Shown: positions 1-8,191 of the stretch, one piece after another
Numbering within the stretch: the first letter of the stretch is position 1
Layout: the number at the start of each line of letters is the position of its first letter
Source: Candidatus Enterococcus leclercqii
Lineage (GTDB): Bacteria > Bacillota > Bacilli > Lactobacillales > Enterococcaceae
NCBI RefSeq assembly: GCF_009933135.1
Contig: NZ_MAEH01000014.1
Coordinates: forward strand, 310,001-374,000
Direction: 5' to 3'
DNA length: 64,000 nucleotides
Position numbers and translations under genes: made by a program
Notes under the pieces: generated by a model
What the model was told of the DNA's origin: nothing
Database searches by the model: none
The model's input: the letters and a program-made list of their open reading frames with translations, nothing else

Positions 1-393
1 ATTTTGCGCTATGACTTGTTTGATGTAACCATTCAGCAAGGAAAAATTGCCGATTCTTTCTTGCCCTCTGAGATTTATTTGGAAGACGGCACTTTGATTT
101 TAAGCGGAATCAACGCTTTTGAGTTTGCTGAATACTACGATCGCGGCAGTGGCTCCCGCAAAGAGCTGCCCATTGTTATACAAGATAATCCGATGGTGGA
201 AGAAGCAGAGGCCTTCGCCAAGATTATTCGCCATCCTTCTGATCGTGAGCTTGGCGTTCAATATGAAGAATGGGTCGAATTGTCCCGAAACGTCAATGAA
301 GTGATTTATCGTCTACGCAAACAAGCCGGGGTCGTATTTGACGCCGATTTAGACCAATCTACAGAAAATGAGGAAAAACATGAGTCAATCTAA
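1..393 (+). CDS. Hypothetical protein, 5' end outside the window
   Basis: The frame is open from base 1 and stops with TAA at 391-393, so the gene begins upstream and only about 130 C-terminal residues are visible. The TTG at 4 has no ribosome binding site in view and is not taken as a start. The fragment is acidic, soluble in character, and has no membrane segment, signal peptide or motif I recognise. Its last 14 bases overlap the start of the DEAD-box helicase, so the two are probably cotranscribed and translationally coupled. No function is proposed. Confidence 0.6.
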   Translation: MLRYDLFDVTIQQGKIADSFLPSEIYLEDGTLILSGINAFEFAEYYDRGSGSRKELPIVIQDNPMVEEAEAFAKIIRHPSDRELGVQYEEWVELSRNVNEVIYRLRKQAGVVFDADLDQSTENEEKHESI

Positions 394-1660
394 ACTCCCT
401 GAAGTCTGGCAAAAGCGCTGGCAGCAGGAATTTTCAGAAGCAACAGCCATCCAAAAACAAGTATTTGAACCATTGACAGCCGGAGATAATCTCGTGGGTA
501 TCTCACCAACTGGGACGGGAAAAACAATTGCCTACTTATTGCCACTACTGACAAAAGTAGTCGCAGGGCAAGGGACGCAACTGCTAATTGTCACTTCTTC
601 CCAGGAGTTGGCAATGCAAGTCACTGAGGTAGCCCGTATCTGGGGTAGAGATCTTGAATTGTCAGTGGCCTCTGTAATCGGGGGAGCCAATTTGAAACGC
701 CAATTGGAAAAGCTGAAAAATCGACCGGAAATCATTGTAGGGACTCCTGGTCGTTTGGTGGAGTTGATGGACAGTCGGAAGTTAAAGGCCCATCAAATCA
801 AAAGCTGCGTTATGGATGAAGCCGATCAACTGCTCAGCCAAGGGGCAAAGCCGTTATTGTTGCGTTTGTTAAAACATTTGAATCGAGATTGTCAATTAAG
901 CTTTTTTTCTGCTACGGCCGATCAAGCTTTGTCGGAGATTCGGGAAATTTCTCCGGCTGCTCTCAAAGTGATTGATGTCACAGAGACAGATGAAAGCAAG
1001 GGCGCCATTGATCACTTTTATTTAATCTGGCCTTCTCGAAAAAAAGTCGATGCCCTGCGAAGAATTCTAAATCAGCCGGATCAGCGCTGTCTAATCTTTT
1101 TCAACCAGTTAGCCGATCTGGGAGCAGCTGAAGAGAAGCTGCTGTTTCATGGGTTGCCAGTGGCGTCATTGGCTTCTGATCAAGGAAAAACTCTGCGTAA
1201 ACAAGCGCTGACTGCCTTTCGTGATGAAAAGCTGGCAGGCCTCCTCAGTACGGATGTTGCTGCCCGTGGTCTGGATATTGAAGGCTTGGATCTTGTGGTG
1301 AATGCCGATATTCCTGGTAATGAAGCGGCTTATCTCCATCGTTCCGGGCGAGTAGGGCGTATGGGTCGCAAGGGTAGCGTGGTGACCATCATTGGCGAGC
1401 ACCAATTAAAAGAGTTGCGGAAAACGGTCAAAGCAGCAGATATTCAGCTCAATGAAATCTACCTTCATGGTGGTCGTTTTCAAACGACACCACCTGAAAA
1501 AGACGTAACACAAACTACGACGGTGAGCAAAACCAAAAAAACAGCGAAAGTAACGACAGGTGAGTCATCTGTGTTACACACTGACGCACCTAAGAAGGTT
1601 GTCAAACGGGAAAAAGATCGAAAACGCAAACAGAAAAACAAAGGGAAGAGGCGCAGTTAA
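380..1660 (+). CDS. DEAD-box ATP-dependent RNA helicase
   Basis: This is a 426-residue RNA helicase that remodels RNA duplexes or RNPs in the cytoplasm. RecA-like domain 1 shows the Q-motif glutamine (about 25), Walker A PTGTGKT (43-49), PGR, DEAD (146-149) and SAT (177-179). Domain 2 shows VAARGLD and HRSGRVGRMG. The tail is Lys/Arg-rich and probably binds RNA. The first ATG of the frame (368) lacks a Shine-Dalgarno, whereas GAGG at 370-373 sits 6 nt before ATG 380, so 380 is chosen. It resembles the shorter YfmL-like Bacillales helicases more than CshA, but the subfamily is not certain. The stop codon lies in the loop of its own terminator. Confidence 0.9.
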   Translation: MSQSKLPEVWQKRWQQEFSEATAIQKQVFEPLTAGDNLVGISPTGTGKTIAYLLPLLTKVVAGQGTQLLIVTSSQELAMQVTEVARIWGRDLELSVASVIGGANLKRQLEKLKNRPEIIVGTPGRLVELMDSRKLKAHQIKSCVMDEADQLLSQGAKPLLLRLLKHLNRDCQLSFFSATADQALSEIREISPAALKVIDVTETDESKGAIDHFYLIWPSRKKVDALRRILNQPDQRCLIFFNQLADLGAAEEKLLFHGLPVASLASDQGKTLRKQALTAFRDEKLAGLLSTDVAARGLDIEGLDLVVNADIPGNEAAYLHRSGRVGRMGRKGSVVTIIGEHQLKELRKTVKAADIQLNEIYLHGGRFQTTPPEKDVTQTTTVSKTKKTAKVTTGESSVLHTDAPKKVVKREKDRKRKQKNKGKRRS

Positions 1661-1672
1661 TGCGCCTCTTTT
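1646..1672 (+). terminator. Rho-independent terminator of the helicase gene
   Basis: Perfect 10-bp stem (1646-1655 with 1661-1670), 5-nt loop holding the TAA stop codon of the helicase gene, followed by a short T-run. The stem overlaps the last codons of the gene. Confidence 0.85.
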
Positions 1673-1771
1673 GCTGATGAAACGGGACAAGAAACAAACT
1701 TTTGTAAAATTTCAATTGATAGTGTGCGGTCCTTTTTTCAGAAAAAGTAGTAAGAAAAGTGCATCTTCCAC

Positions 1772-1788
1772 ACACAGATGATCTGTGT
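1772..1788. promoter_or_regulatory. Palindrome upstream of the PTS activator gene
   Basis: ACACAGAT-G-ATCTGTGT is a perfect 17-bp dyad 44 bp before the activator start. A TAATAT -10-like hexamer follows at 1802-1807, so the dyad overlaps the expected -35 region. Related ACACA/TGTGT dyads occur just upstream of the sigma-54 promoter, which suggests autoregulation by the adjacent activator. That link is inference. Confidence 0.45.
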
Positions 1789-1831
1789 TAGAATTACTGT
1801 GTAATATGATGGTTTCATGAGGGAGAGAACG

Positions 1832-4549
1832 ATGAATTCAAGGAAAGAAGAGATCCTCCGCACCCTTGAGATGCGCAAGCAAGGGATGACAGCAGTTCAA
1901 ATGGCTGAACTATTACATATCGATCGCAGCAATATCAGCCGTTACTTAAATGAACTAGCTAAAGAAAAACGAGTCCGGAAATTGAGCGGGCGTCCGGTGA
2001 TCTATGAGCCGTTGACTGAAGAAGAGGTCCATGTGGATACTTCGTCAACGGTTTCTTTTGATTCTTTGGTGGGGGTAGAAAATTCACTAAAGGTCGCCGT
2101 TCAACAAGCTAAAGCGGCTATACTCTATCCACCGCGAGGATTACACACCATTGTTTTTGGTGAGACGGGTACCGGGAAATCGCTATTTGCCGAGTGCATG
2201 TATCAATTTGCGCTGCATTCCCACTCTATTGAAGCAGATGCGCCTTTTGTATCCTTTAACTGTGCGGACTACGCTCAAAATCCGCAATTGCTGTTTGGTC
2301 ATATTTTTGGGATCAAAAAAGGGGCTTATACTGGTGCAGAAAAGGACAGTCCGGGTTTAATTGCGAAAGCTGATGGTGGCATCTTGTTTCTGGATGAAAT
2401 CCATCGATTGCCACCAGAAGGACAAGAAATGCTCTTTACTTTTATTGATAAAGGCAGCTATCGACCTTTAGGAGAAAGCGCTCAGACTTATGAGGCCTCT
2501 GTGCAGATCATCGGTGCCACTACGGAGTCTTCCGATAATTTTCTAACAACGTTCAATCGCCGAATTCCAGTTTCTATCACGATGCCCAGCTTAACAGAGC
2601 GTTCGTTGGATGAACGATATGAAATTATCACATTGTTCATCAAACAAGAAGCCAATCGTCTAATCCAGCGTATCGAGGTAGAGAAAGAGGCAATTTTGGC
2701 CTTTATGCTCTATGAGGCAGAAGGCAACATCGGACAGGTCAAGCGGGATTTGAAACTGGTTTGTGCTAAAGCATTCTTGCACTATCGCACCCACAATCAA
2801 AAAAGTCTCTTGATTCGAAAAGAAGACTGTTCATTGCAAGTTCAAAAAGGCTTATTGAAAGTCAAAGAACTAGCGGATCGTTTGGATAAATTTCTTGAAG
2901 GTAAAGGTGAATATCTGAGTTTTGAACCGGGAGAAACAGAGGTCGTCTGGTCCCAAGATCCGGAACGAAATATGCAGGTTTACAACGCTATCGAAGAAAA
3001 AGTATCTGATTTGACTGATACCGGCGTAGCAACAATTGATCTGGAAAAATTGATCATGAAAGATGTGGATGCTTATTTTGAAACCTATGTGGAACAATTA
3101 GCAGAGCATTCCATTCACAAGGATTTGCTACCATCGAATTTGTGGCGGCTGACCAATCAGTTATATGACATTGCACAAAAGCGATTGGAGCGACAATTCA
3201 ATGAAAAGGCTCGCTTTGCATTTGCTTTGCATCTGCAAAGTACCATTGAACGTTTGCATGACGGACACCCAATCGTTCACCCGGACTTGAATAATGTACG
3301 TAAACACCTGAAGAAGGAATTTCAGGTCGCTTTGGATCTTTCCTCTATTATAGAAGAGGAATGTCAAGTGGAGATTCCCTTTGATGAAATTGGCTTCATC
3401 AGTATGTTTTTATCGATTCAGGTTTGTGACACCGGAAAAACTATCGAGCAAGGAGTCGAAGTTTTAGTATTGATGCACGGAAAAGCAACTGCGACTAGTA
3501 TGTTGGAAGCTGCGCAGGAGCTTTTAGGGACTAAGACCGGGCATGGTATGAACATGCGTCTGGATATGGAAGTGCAAGACATGTATCGCCAGTTGCTGGA
3601 ACACGTTACTGAAAATAAAGACCGCTTGAGTAACGGCTTGTTACTTTTGACTGACATGGGGTCGTTGAATTCCTTTGCTGACTTGATTTACAAAGAAACC
3701 GGGATTCGCACCAAGGCAATCTCCATGACAAGTACGATGATTGTTGTAGAAGCATTGCGAATGGCAGATATTGGCCGTAGTTTGGAGGATATCTATCAAA
3801 ATATCATGCAATCCTTCCGCTCCATTATTCGAGAAAACAGTCATTTACCAATCAGCGACTCCAAGTTGAAAAAAGCGGTGGTCGTGACCTGCTTCACTGG
3901 GGAAGGTGTTGCCCACAAGCTATATCAACGAATCGAACCAATTGTCGATCAGCAGGCAGTAGAAATCATTCAGATGCAATTTATTGAACGAGAGGTTTTT
4001 ATTCAACACATCGATTCTCTTTTGGAAGAGTATGAGATTAAAGCAATTTGTGGGACCGTGGAAATTGAGTATCAAAATATCCCGTTCTTTTCTGCATATG
4101 AAGTTTTTGATAATGAACGAATCAAAGTTTTGCAACGAGTAATCTCTGATGAAGTTCCAATGAAAAAAATTGTTGCCTCACTGGAAAACACATTAACAGA
4201 GATTGGAGATGTCGGGGGCTTAATGAAGAAGCTGCAACGTGCGCTACGATTAATTCAAGAACAGATGCATGCCGTCGTTGAACCCAGTGTTGAAGCAGGA
4301 GTCTTGGTTCATGTAGCTTTCTTAATCGACGGCTTGCTGAAAGGTGAACCTACACGACGATTTAAAGATCTTCCAGGCTTTGTAAAAAAATACCGTTTGG
4401 AAAACGACTTGGTTACAACTAATCTGATGCCGTTGGAAAAAGAGTTTGATTTTCAAATACCGGAAGACGAGATTGCCTTTTTGACACAGATGCTATTAGA
4501 AAATAAATTACAATCCCCATTCACTTTTACACAGAATATCAGTGTGTAA
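1832..4549 (+). CDS. LevR-family sigma-54-dependent PTS operon activator (AAA+, PRD, EIIA, EIIB domains)
   Basis: A 905-residue transcriptional activator of a PTS operon. In order: N-terminal winged HTH (about 1-60), AAA+ sigma-54 interaction domain with Walker A GETGTGKS (about 110) and the sigma-54-contacting loop GAYTGA (about 163), PRD1, a mannose-type EIIA-like domain (MHGKATATS, His near 549), a Gat-type EIIB-like domain (VVVTCFTGEG, Cys near 686) and PRD2 near 826. In this family phosphorylation by HPr and the cognate EIIB sets activity. The frame opens at ATG 1817 without a ribosome binding site; AGGGAG lies 6 nt before ATG 1832. The expected target, a -24/-12 promoter, lies 88 bp downstream. 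The effector sugar cannot be read from sequence. Confidence 0.93.
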   Translation: MNSRKEEILRTLEMRKQGMTAVQMAELLHIDRSNISRYLNELAKEKRVRKLSGRPVIYEPLTEEEVHVDTSSTVSFDSLVGVENSLKVAVQQAKAAILYPPRGLHTIVFGETGTGKSLFAECMYQFALHSHSIEADAPFVSFNCADYAQNPQLLFGHIFGIKKGAYTGAEKDSPGLIAKADGGILFLDEIHRLPPEGQEMLFTFIDKGSYRPLGESAQTYEASVQIIGATTESSDNFLTTFNRRIPVSITMPSLTERSLDERYEIITLFIKQEANRLIQRIEVEKEAILAFMLYEAEGNIGQVKRDLKLVCAKAFLHYRTHNQKSLLIRKEDCSLQVQKGLLKVKELADRLDKFLEGKGEYLSFEPGETEVVWSQDPERNMQVYNAIEEKVSDLTDTGVATIDLEKLIMKDVDAYFETYVEQLAEHSIHKDLLPSNLWRLTNQLYDIAQKRLERQFNEKARFAFALHLQSTIERLHDGHPIVHPDLNNVRKHLKKEFQVALDLSSIIEEECQVEIPFDEIGFISMFLSIQVCDTGKTIEQGVEVLVLMHGKATATSMLEAAQELLGTKTGHGMNMRLDMEVQDMYRQLLEHVTENKDRLSNGLLLLTDMGSLNSFADLIYKETGIRTKAISMTSTMIVVEALRMADIGRSLEDIYQNIMQSFRSIIRENSHLPISDSKLKKAVVVTCFTGEGVAHKLYQRIEPIVDQQAVEIIQMQFIEREVFIQHIDSLLEEYEIKAICGTVEIEYQNIPFFSAYEVFDNERIKVLQRVISDEVPMKKIVASLENTLTEIGDVGGLMKKLQRALRLIQEQMHAVVEPSVEAGVLVHVAFLIDGLLKGEPTRRFKDLPGFVKKYRLENDLVTTNLMPLEKEFDFQIPEDEIAFLTQMLLENKLQSPFTFTQNISV

Positions 4550-4569
4550 GTGAAAAACACACAGTGTGT
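4527..4569. promoter_or_regulatory. Putative upstream activator sites for the LevR-type regulator
   Basis: Two dyads lie about 70-110 bp upstream of the sigma-54 promoter: TTACACA-N9-TGTGTAA (4527-4549, running into the activator stop codon) and ACACAC-A-GTGTGT (4557-4569). They share the ACACA/TGTGT core with the palindrome at 1772. Enhancer sites at this distance are expected for sigma-54 activators. The assignment is inferred from position and repetition. Confidence 0.5.
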
Positions 4570-4582
4570 AGCAAAATGGTCT

Positions 4583-4622
4583 AGAGCGAAACCTTGATTT
4601 AGTAGGGTTTCGCTCTTTTTTT
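4583..4622 (+). terminator. Terminator after the PTS activator gene
   Basis: 11-bp perfect stem AGAGCGAAACC/GGTTTCGCTCT with a 12-nt loop and a run of seven T. It separates the activator transcript from the PTS operon. Confidence 0.9.
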
Positions 4623-4637
4623 AAGGAATTCTAAAGT

Positions 4638-4653
4638 TGGCACGCTTTTTGCA
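4638..4653 (+). promoter_or_regulatory. Sigma-54 (-24/-12) promoter of the PTS operon
   Basis: TGGCACGCTTTTTGCA has the invariant GG (4639-4640) and GC (4651-4652) separated by exactly 10 bp, matching the RpoN consensus TGGCAC-N5-TTGC. It stands about 40 bp before the IIB start and directly after the gene for a LevR-type activator. Confidence 0.93.
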
Positions 4654-4694
4654 TTATAAATAAGTGTAAGTAATCTTAGAAAGGAGTGAGATGA

Positions 4695-5015
4695 ATGGCG
4701 AAGAAAACGATTATGTTAGTGTGTTCTGCAGGAATGAGTACCAGTCTTTTGGTAACTAAAATGCAGAAAGCTGCTGAAGCAAAAGGTGTAGATGCAGATA
4801 TTTTTGCAGTTTCTGCTTCTGATGCGGACAACAGCTTGGAGGAAAAAGACGTTAATGTTCTGCTTTTAGGCCCTCAAGTCCGTTTTATGAAATCACAGTT
4901 TGAACAAAAACTGGCGCCGAAAGGAATTCCATTGGATGTTATCAATATGGCCGACTACGGAATGATGAACGGTGAAAAAGTTTTAGAACAAGCTGAAAAG
5001 CTGATGGGCGAGTAA
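4695..5015 (+). CDS. PTS lactose/cellobiose-family EIIB
   Basis: This 106-residue cytoplasmic EIIB passes phosphate from EIIA to the incoming sugar through Cys10 in the motif MLVCSAGMSTS, the P-loop-like signature of the lactose/cellobiose/chitobiose family. Length is typical. AAGGAGTGAG provides the ribosome binding site. It is the first gene under the sigma-54 promoter, followed after 67 bp by EIIA. Substrate is most likely a beta-glucoside such as cellobiose, but no glycosidase gene in the operon confirms this. Confidence 0.92.
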   Translation: MAKKTIMLVCSAGMSTSLLVTKMQKAAEAKGVDADIFAVSASDADNSLEEKDVNVLLLGPQVRFMKSQFEQKLAPKGIPLDVINMADYGMMNGEKVLEQAEKLMGE

Positions 5016-5082
5016 TCTCATCTATCCAGGTCAAAACTTAATTAACAGCTAATTTGAAACAATTATCTAGGAGGAATTTCAC

Positions 5083-5403
5083 ATGGAAGATCAACCAAAC
5101 TTGGAAGCCATCATGGGATTGATCATGTATGGTGGTAACGCAAAAAGTGACGCGATGGAGGCTATCCAAGCCGCAAAACAAGGAGATTTCGAACTGGCTG
5201 ACCAAAAAATTGCCGACGCAGAAAAATCTTTGACAGAGGCTCACCATGCCCAAACAGGTATGTTGACGCAAGAAGCACAAGGTGACCATGTGCAAGTGAC
5301 TCTTTTGACCGTACACAGCCAAGATCACTTGATGACAGCCATTGCCTTTACGGACTTGGCAAAAGAGATTATCGACTTGTACCGTCGCATCGACGCGGAA
5401 TAA
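5083..5403 (+). CDS. PTS lactose/cellobiose-family EIIA
   Basis: This 106-residue trimeric helical EIIA accepts phosphate from HPr on a histidine. The active-site region VHSQDHLMTA matches the family's HAQDHLM motif, placing the phosphorylated residue at His78. The N-terminal GLIMYGGNAKSDAMEA is also typical. AGGAGG lies 8 nt before the start. It is followed by a 173-bp hairpin-rich gap before EIIC, unusually long for subunits of one transporter. Confidence 0.93.
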   Translation: MEDQPNLEAIMGLIMYGGNAKSDAMEAIQAAKQGDFELADQKIADAEKSLTEAHHAQTGMLTQEAQGDHVQVTLLTVHSQDHLMTAIAFTDLAKEIIDLYRRIDAE

Positions 5404-5576
5404 GCAACTATTTCGCACTAGGTGGCTTAGAGCCGCAAATCTTAAAAAGAATATGGCCGTCTCTCTGCTCACCTAATCGGAAGTACGATTGTTGGTTGTC
5501 GTATTTTCATAACCTATGATATGAGGAAGAAATTCTTTCATATAAATTTGGTTTTTCATAATTAGGAGGGAAAAAA
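5404..5576 (+). other. Structured intercistronic region between EIIA and EIIC
   Basis: No gene. It holds three inverted repeats: AGGTG/CACCT arms (5420-5472) enclosing GGCTTAGAGCC, TACGA/TCGTA around 5485-5504, and an ATATGA/TCATAT hairpin (about 5518-5543) just upstream of the EIIC ribosome binding site. None has a clear T-run, so they look more like mRNA processing, stability or translation elements than a terminator. Confidence 0.4.
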
Positions 5577-7055
5577 ATGAACGGATTAACAGCTTGGATG
5601 GAAAAACACATCCTCCCGGTAGCTGCGAAAATCGGTGCGCAACGCCACTTAGTTGCCCTTCGTGACGCCTTTATCGGAACAATGCCAGCAACTATGGCCG
5701 GTGCGGTCGCCGTAATGATCAACGCTATTATTCGAGATTTGCCGACACAGTTTGTCGACGGATATGACGGGAACAGTATTCCGGTTATTCGCGAAATCAT
5801 CGGTGTCAACGGTTACGTATGGAATGGTACTTTGGCTGTAGCCGGTATTGTCTTTGCCTTTTCATGGGGCTTCAACTTAGCTCGTGCTTACAAGGTTAAT
5901 GACTTGGCCGGTGGTGTCGTAGCAATCGCTGCTTACTTGCAAGGGGTACAATTCTCTGCTCCTGCAACTGTTCAAGTTGAACAAGGCAAATTGACTGCTG
6001 ACGCTTTGAAAACATTGGGTGACGCAGGTTCTGTTGTTGGCACTGCCGACGTAACAGACGCCGTTACTGGCAATGTGACTCACTTTGATACCATCACCAA
6101 CAATGCTTGGGGCTGGTTGAAATTGGATCACTTGAATGCCAATGGCTACTTCACGATCATGATCATGGGTGCCATCGCTGTTATCATCTATGCAAAATTG
6201 ATGCAAAAGAACATCACTATCAAATTGCCTGATTCAGTACCGCCAGCAGTATCTAACGCATTTGCTGCGATCTTGCCGGCTGCTATCGGGTTGTACACTG
6301 TAGCAATCATCAACTTCATCGTTGGTAAAGTAACAAACGGGCAATTGTTGATCGACTTGATCCAAAAATACATTGCGGAACCATTCTTGGGTGCATCTCA
6401 AGGTTTCGGTATCTTGGTAGTCGTTCAGTTGCTGATTCAAGTATTGTGGTTCTTCGGTATCCACGGTACAAACGTAATGTCTCCTGTACTGGAAGGTATC
6501 TGGGGTGTTGCCCAATTGAAAAACATTAATGTTTTCCAAGAAGGCTACAATGGTAAAAAAGGTGTTGAAGCAGTCCTTGACGCTGTTAAAGACGGCAAAG
6601 CATACAACTGGGTACGTGGTTCATTTGACGTTTACACAATGTTCGGTGGTTCCGGTGGTACAATTGTATTGCTGATTGCGATCTTCTTGTTCTCAAAACG
6701 TGCCGACTACTTGACAGTTGCTAAACTGTCTATTGGACCTGGTATCTTCAATATCAACGAACCAGTTATGTTTGGTATGCCAATTGTATTGAATGCGATC
6801 TTCTTTATCCCATTCATCATTGCGCCAATCGTAACAACTGCAATTGGTTACTTTGCAACAGTTTCTGGATTTGTTGCCCCAGTTTCTCAATCTGTGGTTT
6901 GGGTAGTGCCACCAATCTTGATGTCATTCTTGGCAACAATGGACTGGAAAGCACCTATCGTAACACTGGTATGTATGATCGTTGCCTTCCTCATCTGGCT
7001 GCCATTTGTTATCGCTGCAAACAAAATGGATCCAGCTTTGGGCGAAGAAAAATAA
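5577..7055 (+). CDS. PTS lactose/cellobiose-family EIIC permease
   Basis: This 492-residue integral membrane permease translocates the sugar while EIIB phosphorylates it. It shows many hydrophobic segments, the family motif WFFGIHGTN in the substrate-binding region (about residue 295) and FNINEPVMFGMP (about 390), a hallmark of lactose/cellobiose EIIC. A family-typical insertion rich in Asp/Thr lies near 145-170. GGAGGG sits 7 nt before the ATG. Codon use is strongly biased, suggesting high expression. A strong terminator follows. Confidence 0.95.
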   Translation: MNGLTAWMEKHILPVAAKIGAQRHLVALRDAFIGTMPATMAGAVAVMINAIIRDLPTQFVDGYDGNSIPVIREIIGVNGYVWNGTLAVAGIVFAFSWGFNLARAYKVNDLAGGVVAIAAYLQGVQFSAPATVQVEQGKLTADALKTLGDAGSVVGTADVTDAVTGNVTHFDTITNNAWGWLKLDHLNANGYFTIMIMGAIAVIIYAKLMQKNITIKLPDSVPPAVSNAFAAILPAAIGLYTVAIINFIVGKVTNGQLLIDLIQKYIAEPFLGASQGFGILVVVQLLIQVLWFFGIHGTNVMSPVLEGIWGVAQLKNINVFQEGYNGKKGVEAVLDAVKDGKAYNWVRGSFDVYTMFGGSGGTIVLLIAIFLFSKRADYLTVAKLSIGPGIFNINEPVMFGMPIVLNAIFFIPFIIAPIVTTAIGYFATVSGFVAPVSQSVVWVVPPILMSFLATMDWKAPIVTLVCMIVAFLIWLPFVIAANKMDPALGEEK

Positions 7056-7070
7056 TCTGTGCCAATTATC

Positions 7071-7115
7071 GGGAACTACCGTCGCTTCCAAAGAGGCGGT
7101 GGTGGTTTCCTTTTT
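7071..7115 (+). terminator. Terminator of the PTS operon
   Basis: A 15-bp stem (7071-7085 with 7096-7110) that includes four G-U pairs, a 10-nt loop and a T-run to 7115. Confidence 0.85.
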
Positions 7116-7245
7116 AAATAAAAATCCACTGTAATGGAATTCATAAGAAATTTGCTATACACTGTACATAGTAATCAATGGGATCCGACTGAATGTTTTT
7201 TGTCGGAGATACTATGATTAAATTTACAAATGAGGAGGAACCCAA

Positions 7246-7464
7246 ATGATCTCAATCGCAAGTGCAATGCAACAAGACGAAATCAAAGAATTGTTGAACA
7301 ACTATACAGGTGGCGACTTTACCTATACTTTCAAAGAAAAACAAGGAATCAAATTGATTTTTGATGTAACTGGTGATCCTGCAGAAGCAGCAGCTGCCGC
7401 TAAAAAATTAATCAAAGCGCAATCATGGGGCTCAGTATTGTATCTACAAGCAGCTGCAGTTTGA
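7246..7464 (+). CDS. Small conserved-looking protein, unknown function
   Basis: A 72-residue soluble protein preceded by a perfect GAGGAGG 8 nt from the ATG. It has an amphipathic N-terminus, a short beta-rich centre (FTYTFKEKQGIKLIFDV) and an Ala/Lys helix ending LYLQAAAV. No family recognised. It lies between the PTS terminator and two further small genes. A 6-bp hairpin (7184-7207) stands in its leader. The strong ribosome binding site and codon use like its neighbours argue that it is real. Confidence 0.65.
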   Translation: MISIASAMQQDEIKELLNNYTGGDFTYTFKEKQGIKLIFDVTGDPAEAAAAAKKLIKAQSWGSVLYLQAAAV

Positions 7465-7503
7465 TGATTTACGCCTGTAGCTATCATGAAAAGAGGTTAA
7501 GTC

Positions 7504-7710
7504 ATGGATAAATATGGACTCAGCTTGATCGCCATCGGATTGCTAGTCTTGGTTTACAGCATGAATCCGAACAATGTCAATTGGAACTGGGAATCGATTT
7601 CAACCGCAGTTACATTGATTATTGTCGGTCTTCTGCTCTTCAGAAGAGGCATTAAGAATAATAAAGCAAAGGAAGGAGACGCCAAGAGTGATCATCGAAA
7701 AAGAACTTAA
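7504..7710 (+). CDS. Small two-helix membrane protein
   Basis: 68 residues with two hydrophobic helices (about 7-20 and 33-48) separated by an Asn/Trp-rich loop, then a basic tail (RRGIKNNK onward). AGAGG is the ribosome binding site. Its end overlaps the start of the DUF3284 gene by 23 bp, so the two are likely translationally coupled. Function unknown. Confidence 0.65.
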   Translation: MDKYGLSLIAIGLLVLVYSMNPNNVNWNWESISTAVTLIIVGLLLFRRGIKNNKAKEGDAKSDHRKRT

Positions 7711-8101
7711 AATATCTGCCAAAAATTTCTATGATAAGATCATTGACTCGGTAGTCTTCGATATCCGAAAGACAACTGGCAAAGATGTCACCAGAAACCA
7801 GTTAAAGAATTTTGAATATATCAAAGAATTCTCTAAAATCAACCGAGCAAAAATTTTGATTGAAGAAGTCGTTCCCAATCGTGTCTACCAGTTCAGAACG
7901 TCAACCACCAGAAATGATTTTACAGTACGGTATGAAATTGAGGAGCTGGCTGAAAATCGTTGTAAGATCCATTACGAAGAAACGATGAAGTCCTTTGGGT
8001 TCATGCAACAAATGAATGATGCTGTGATGGGGATCCCCATGGGTTTCTTTAAAAAACGCAATTTCAAAAAGATGATGGAAATGATCGAAAAATCTGCATA
8101 A
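7688..8101 (+). CDS. DUF3284 domain protein
   Basis: A 137-residue protein matching my recollection of DUF3284 proteins, which are common in Firmicutes beside lactose/cellobiose PTS genes and look like a small START/SRPBCC-type fold. Features are ISAKNFYDKIIDSV near the N-terminus, a central FRTSTTRNDFTVRYEI and a basic C-terminal FFKKRNFKKMMEMI. The open frame extends upstream to 7622, but AAGGAG at 7673-7678 is spaced 9 nt from GTG 7688, which gives the expected N-terminus. Biochemical role is unknown. Confidence 0.8.
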   Translation: MIIEKELKISAKNFYDKIIDSVVFDIRKTTGKDVTRNQLKNFEYIKEFSKINRAKILIEEVVPNRVYQFRTSTTRNDFTVRYEIEELAENRCKIHYEETMKSFGFMQQMNDAVMGIPMGFFKKRNFKKMMEMIEKSA

Positions 8102-8107
8102 TCATCA

Positions 8108-8156
8108 GACCGGAACGCTTAGTGCCCTCGGGCAGTAGGTGTTGCGGTCGACTTTT
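8108..8156 (+). terminator. Long hairpin terminator after the DUF3284 gene
   Basis: Nearly 20 bp of pairing (8108-8127 with 8130-8149; two mismatches and two G-U pairs) with a very tight loop and a short TTTT. The weak T-run leaves room for read-through into the acetyltransferase gene. Confidence 0.65.
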
Positions 8157-8191
8157 GTGTTCAATGATAGAAACAAGGAGGAATAGAAACA

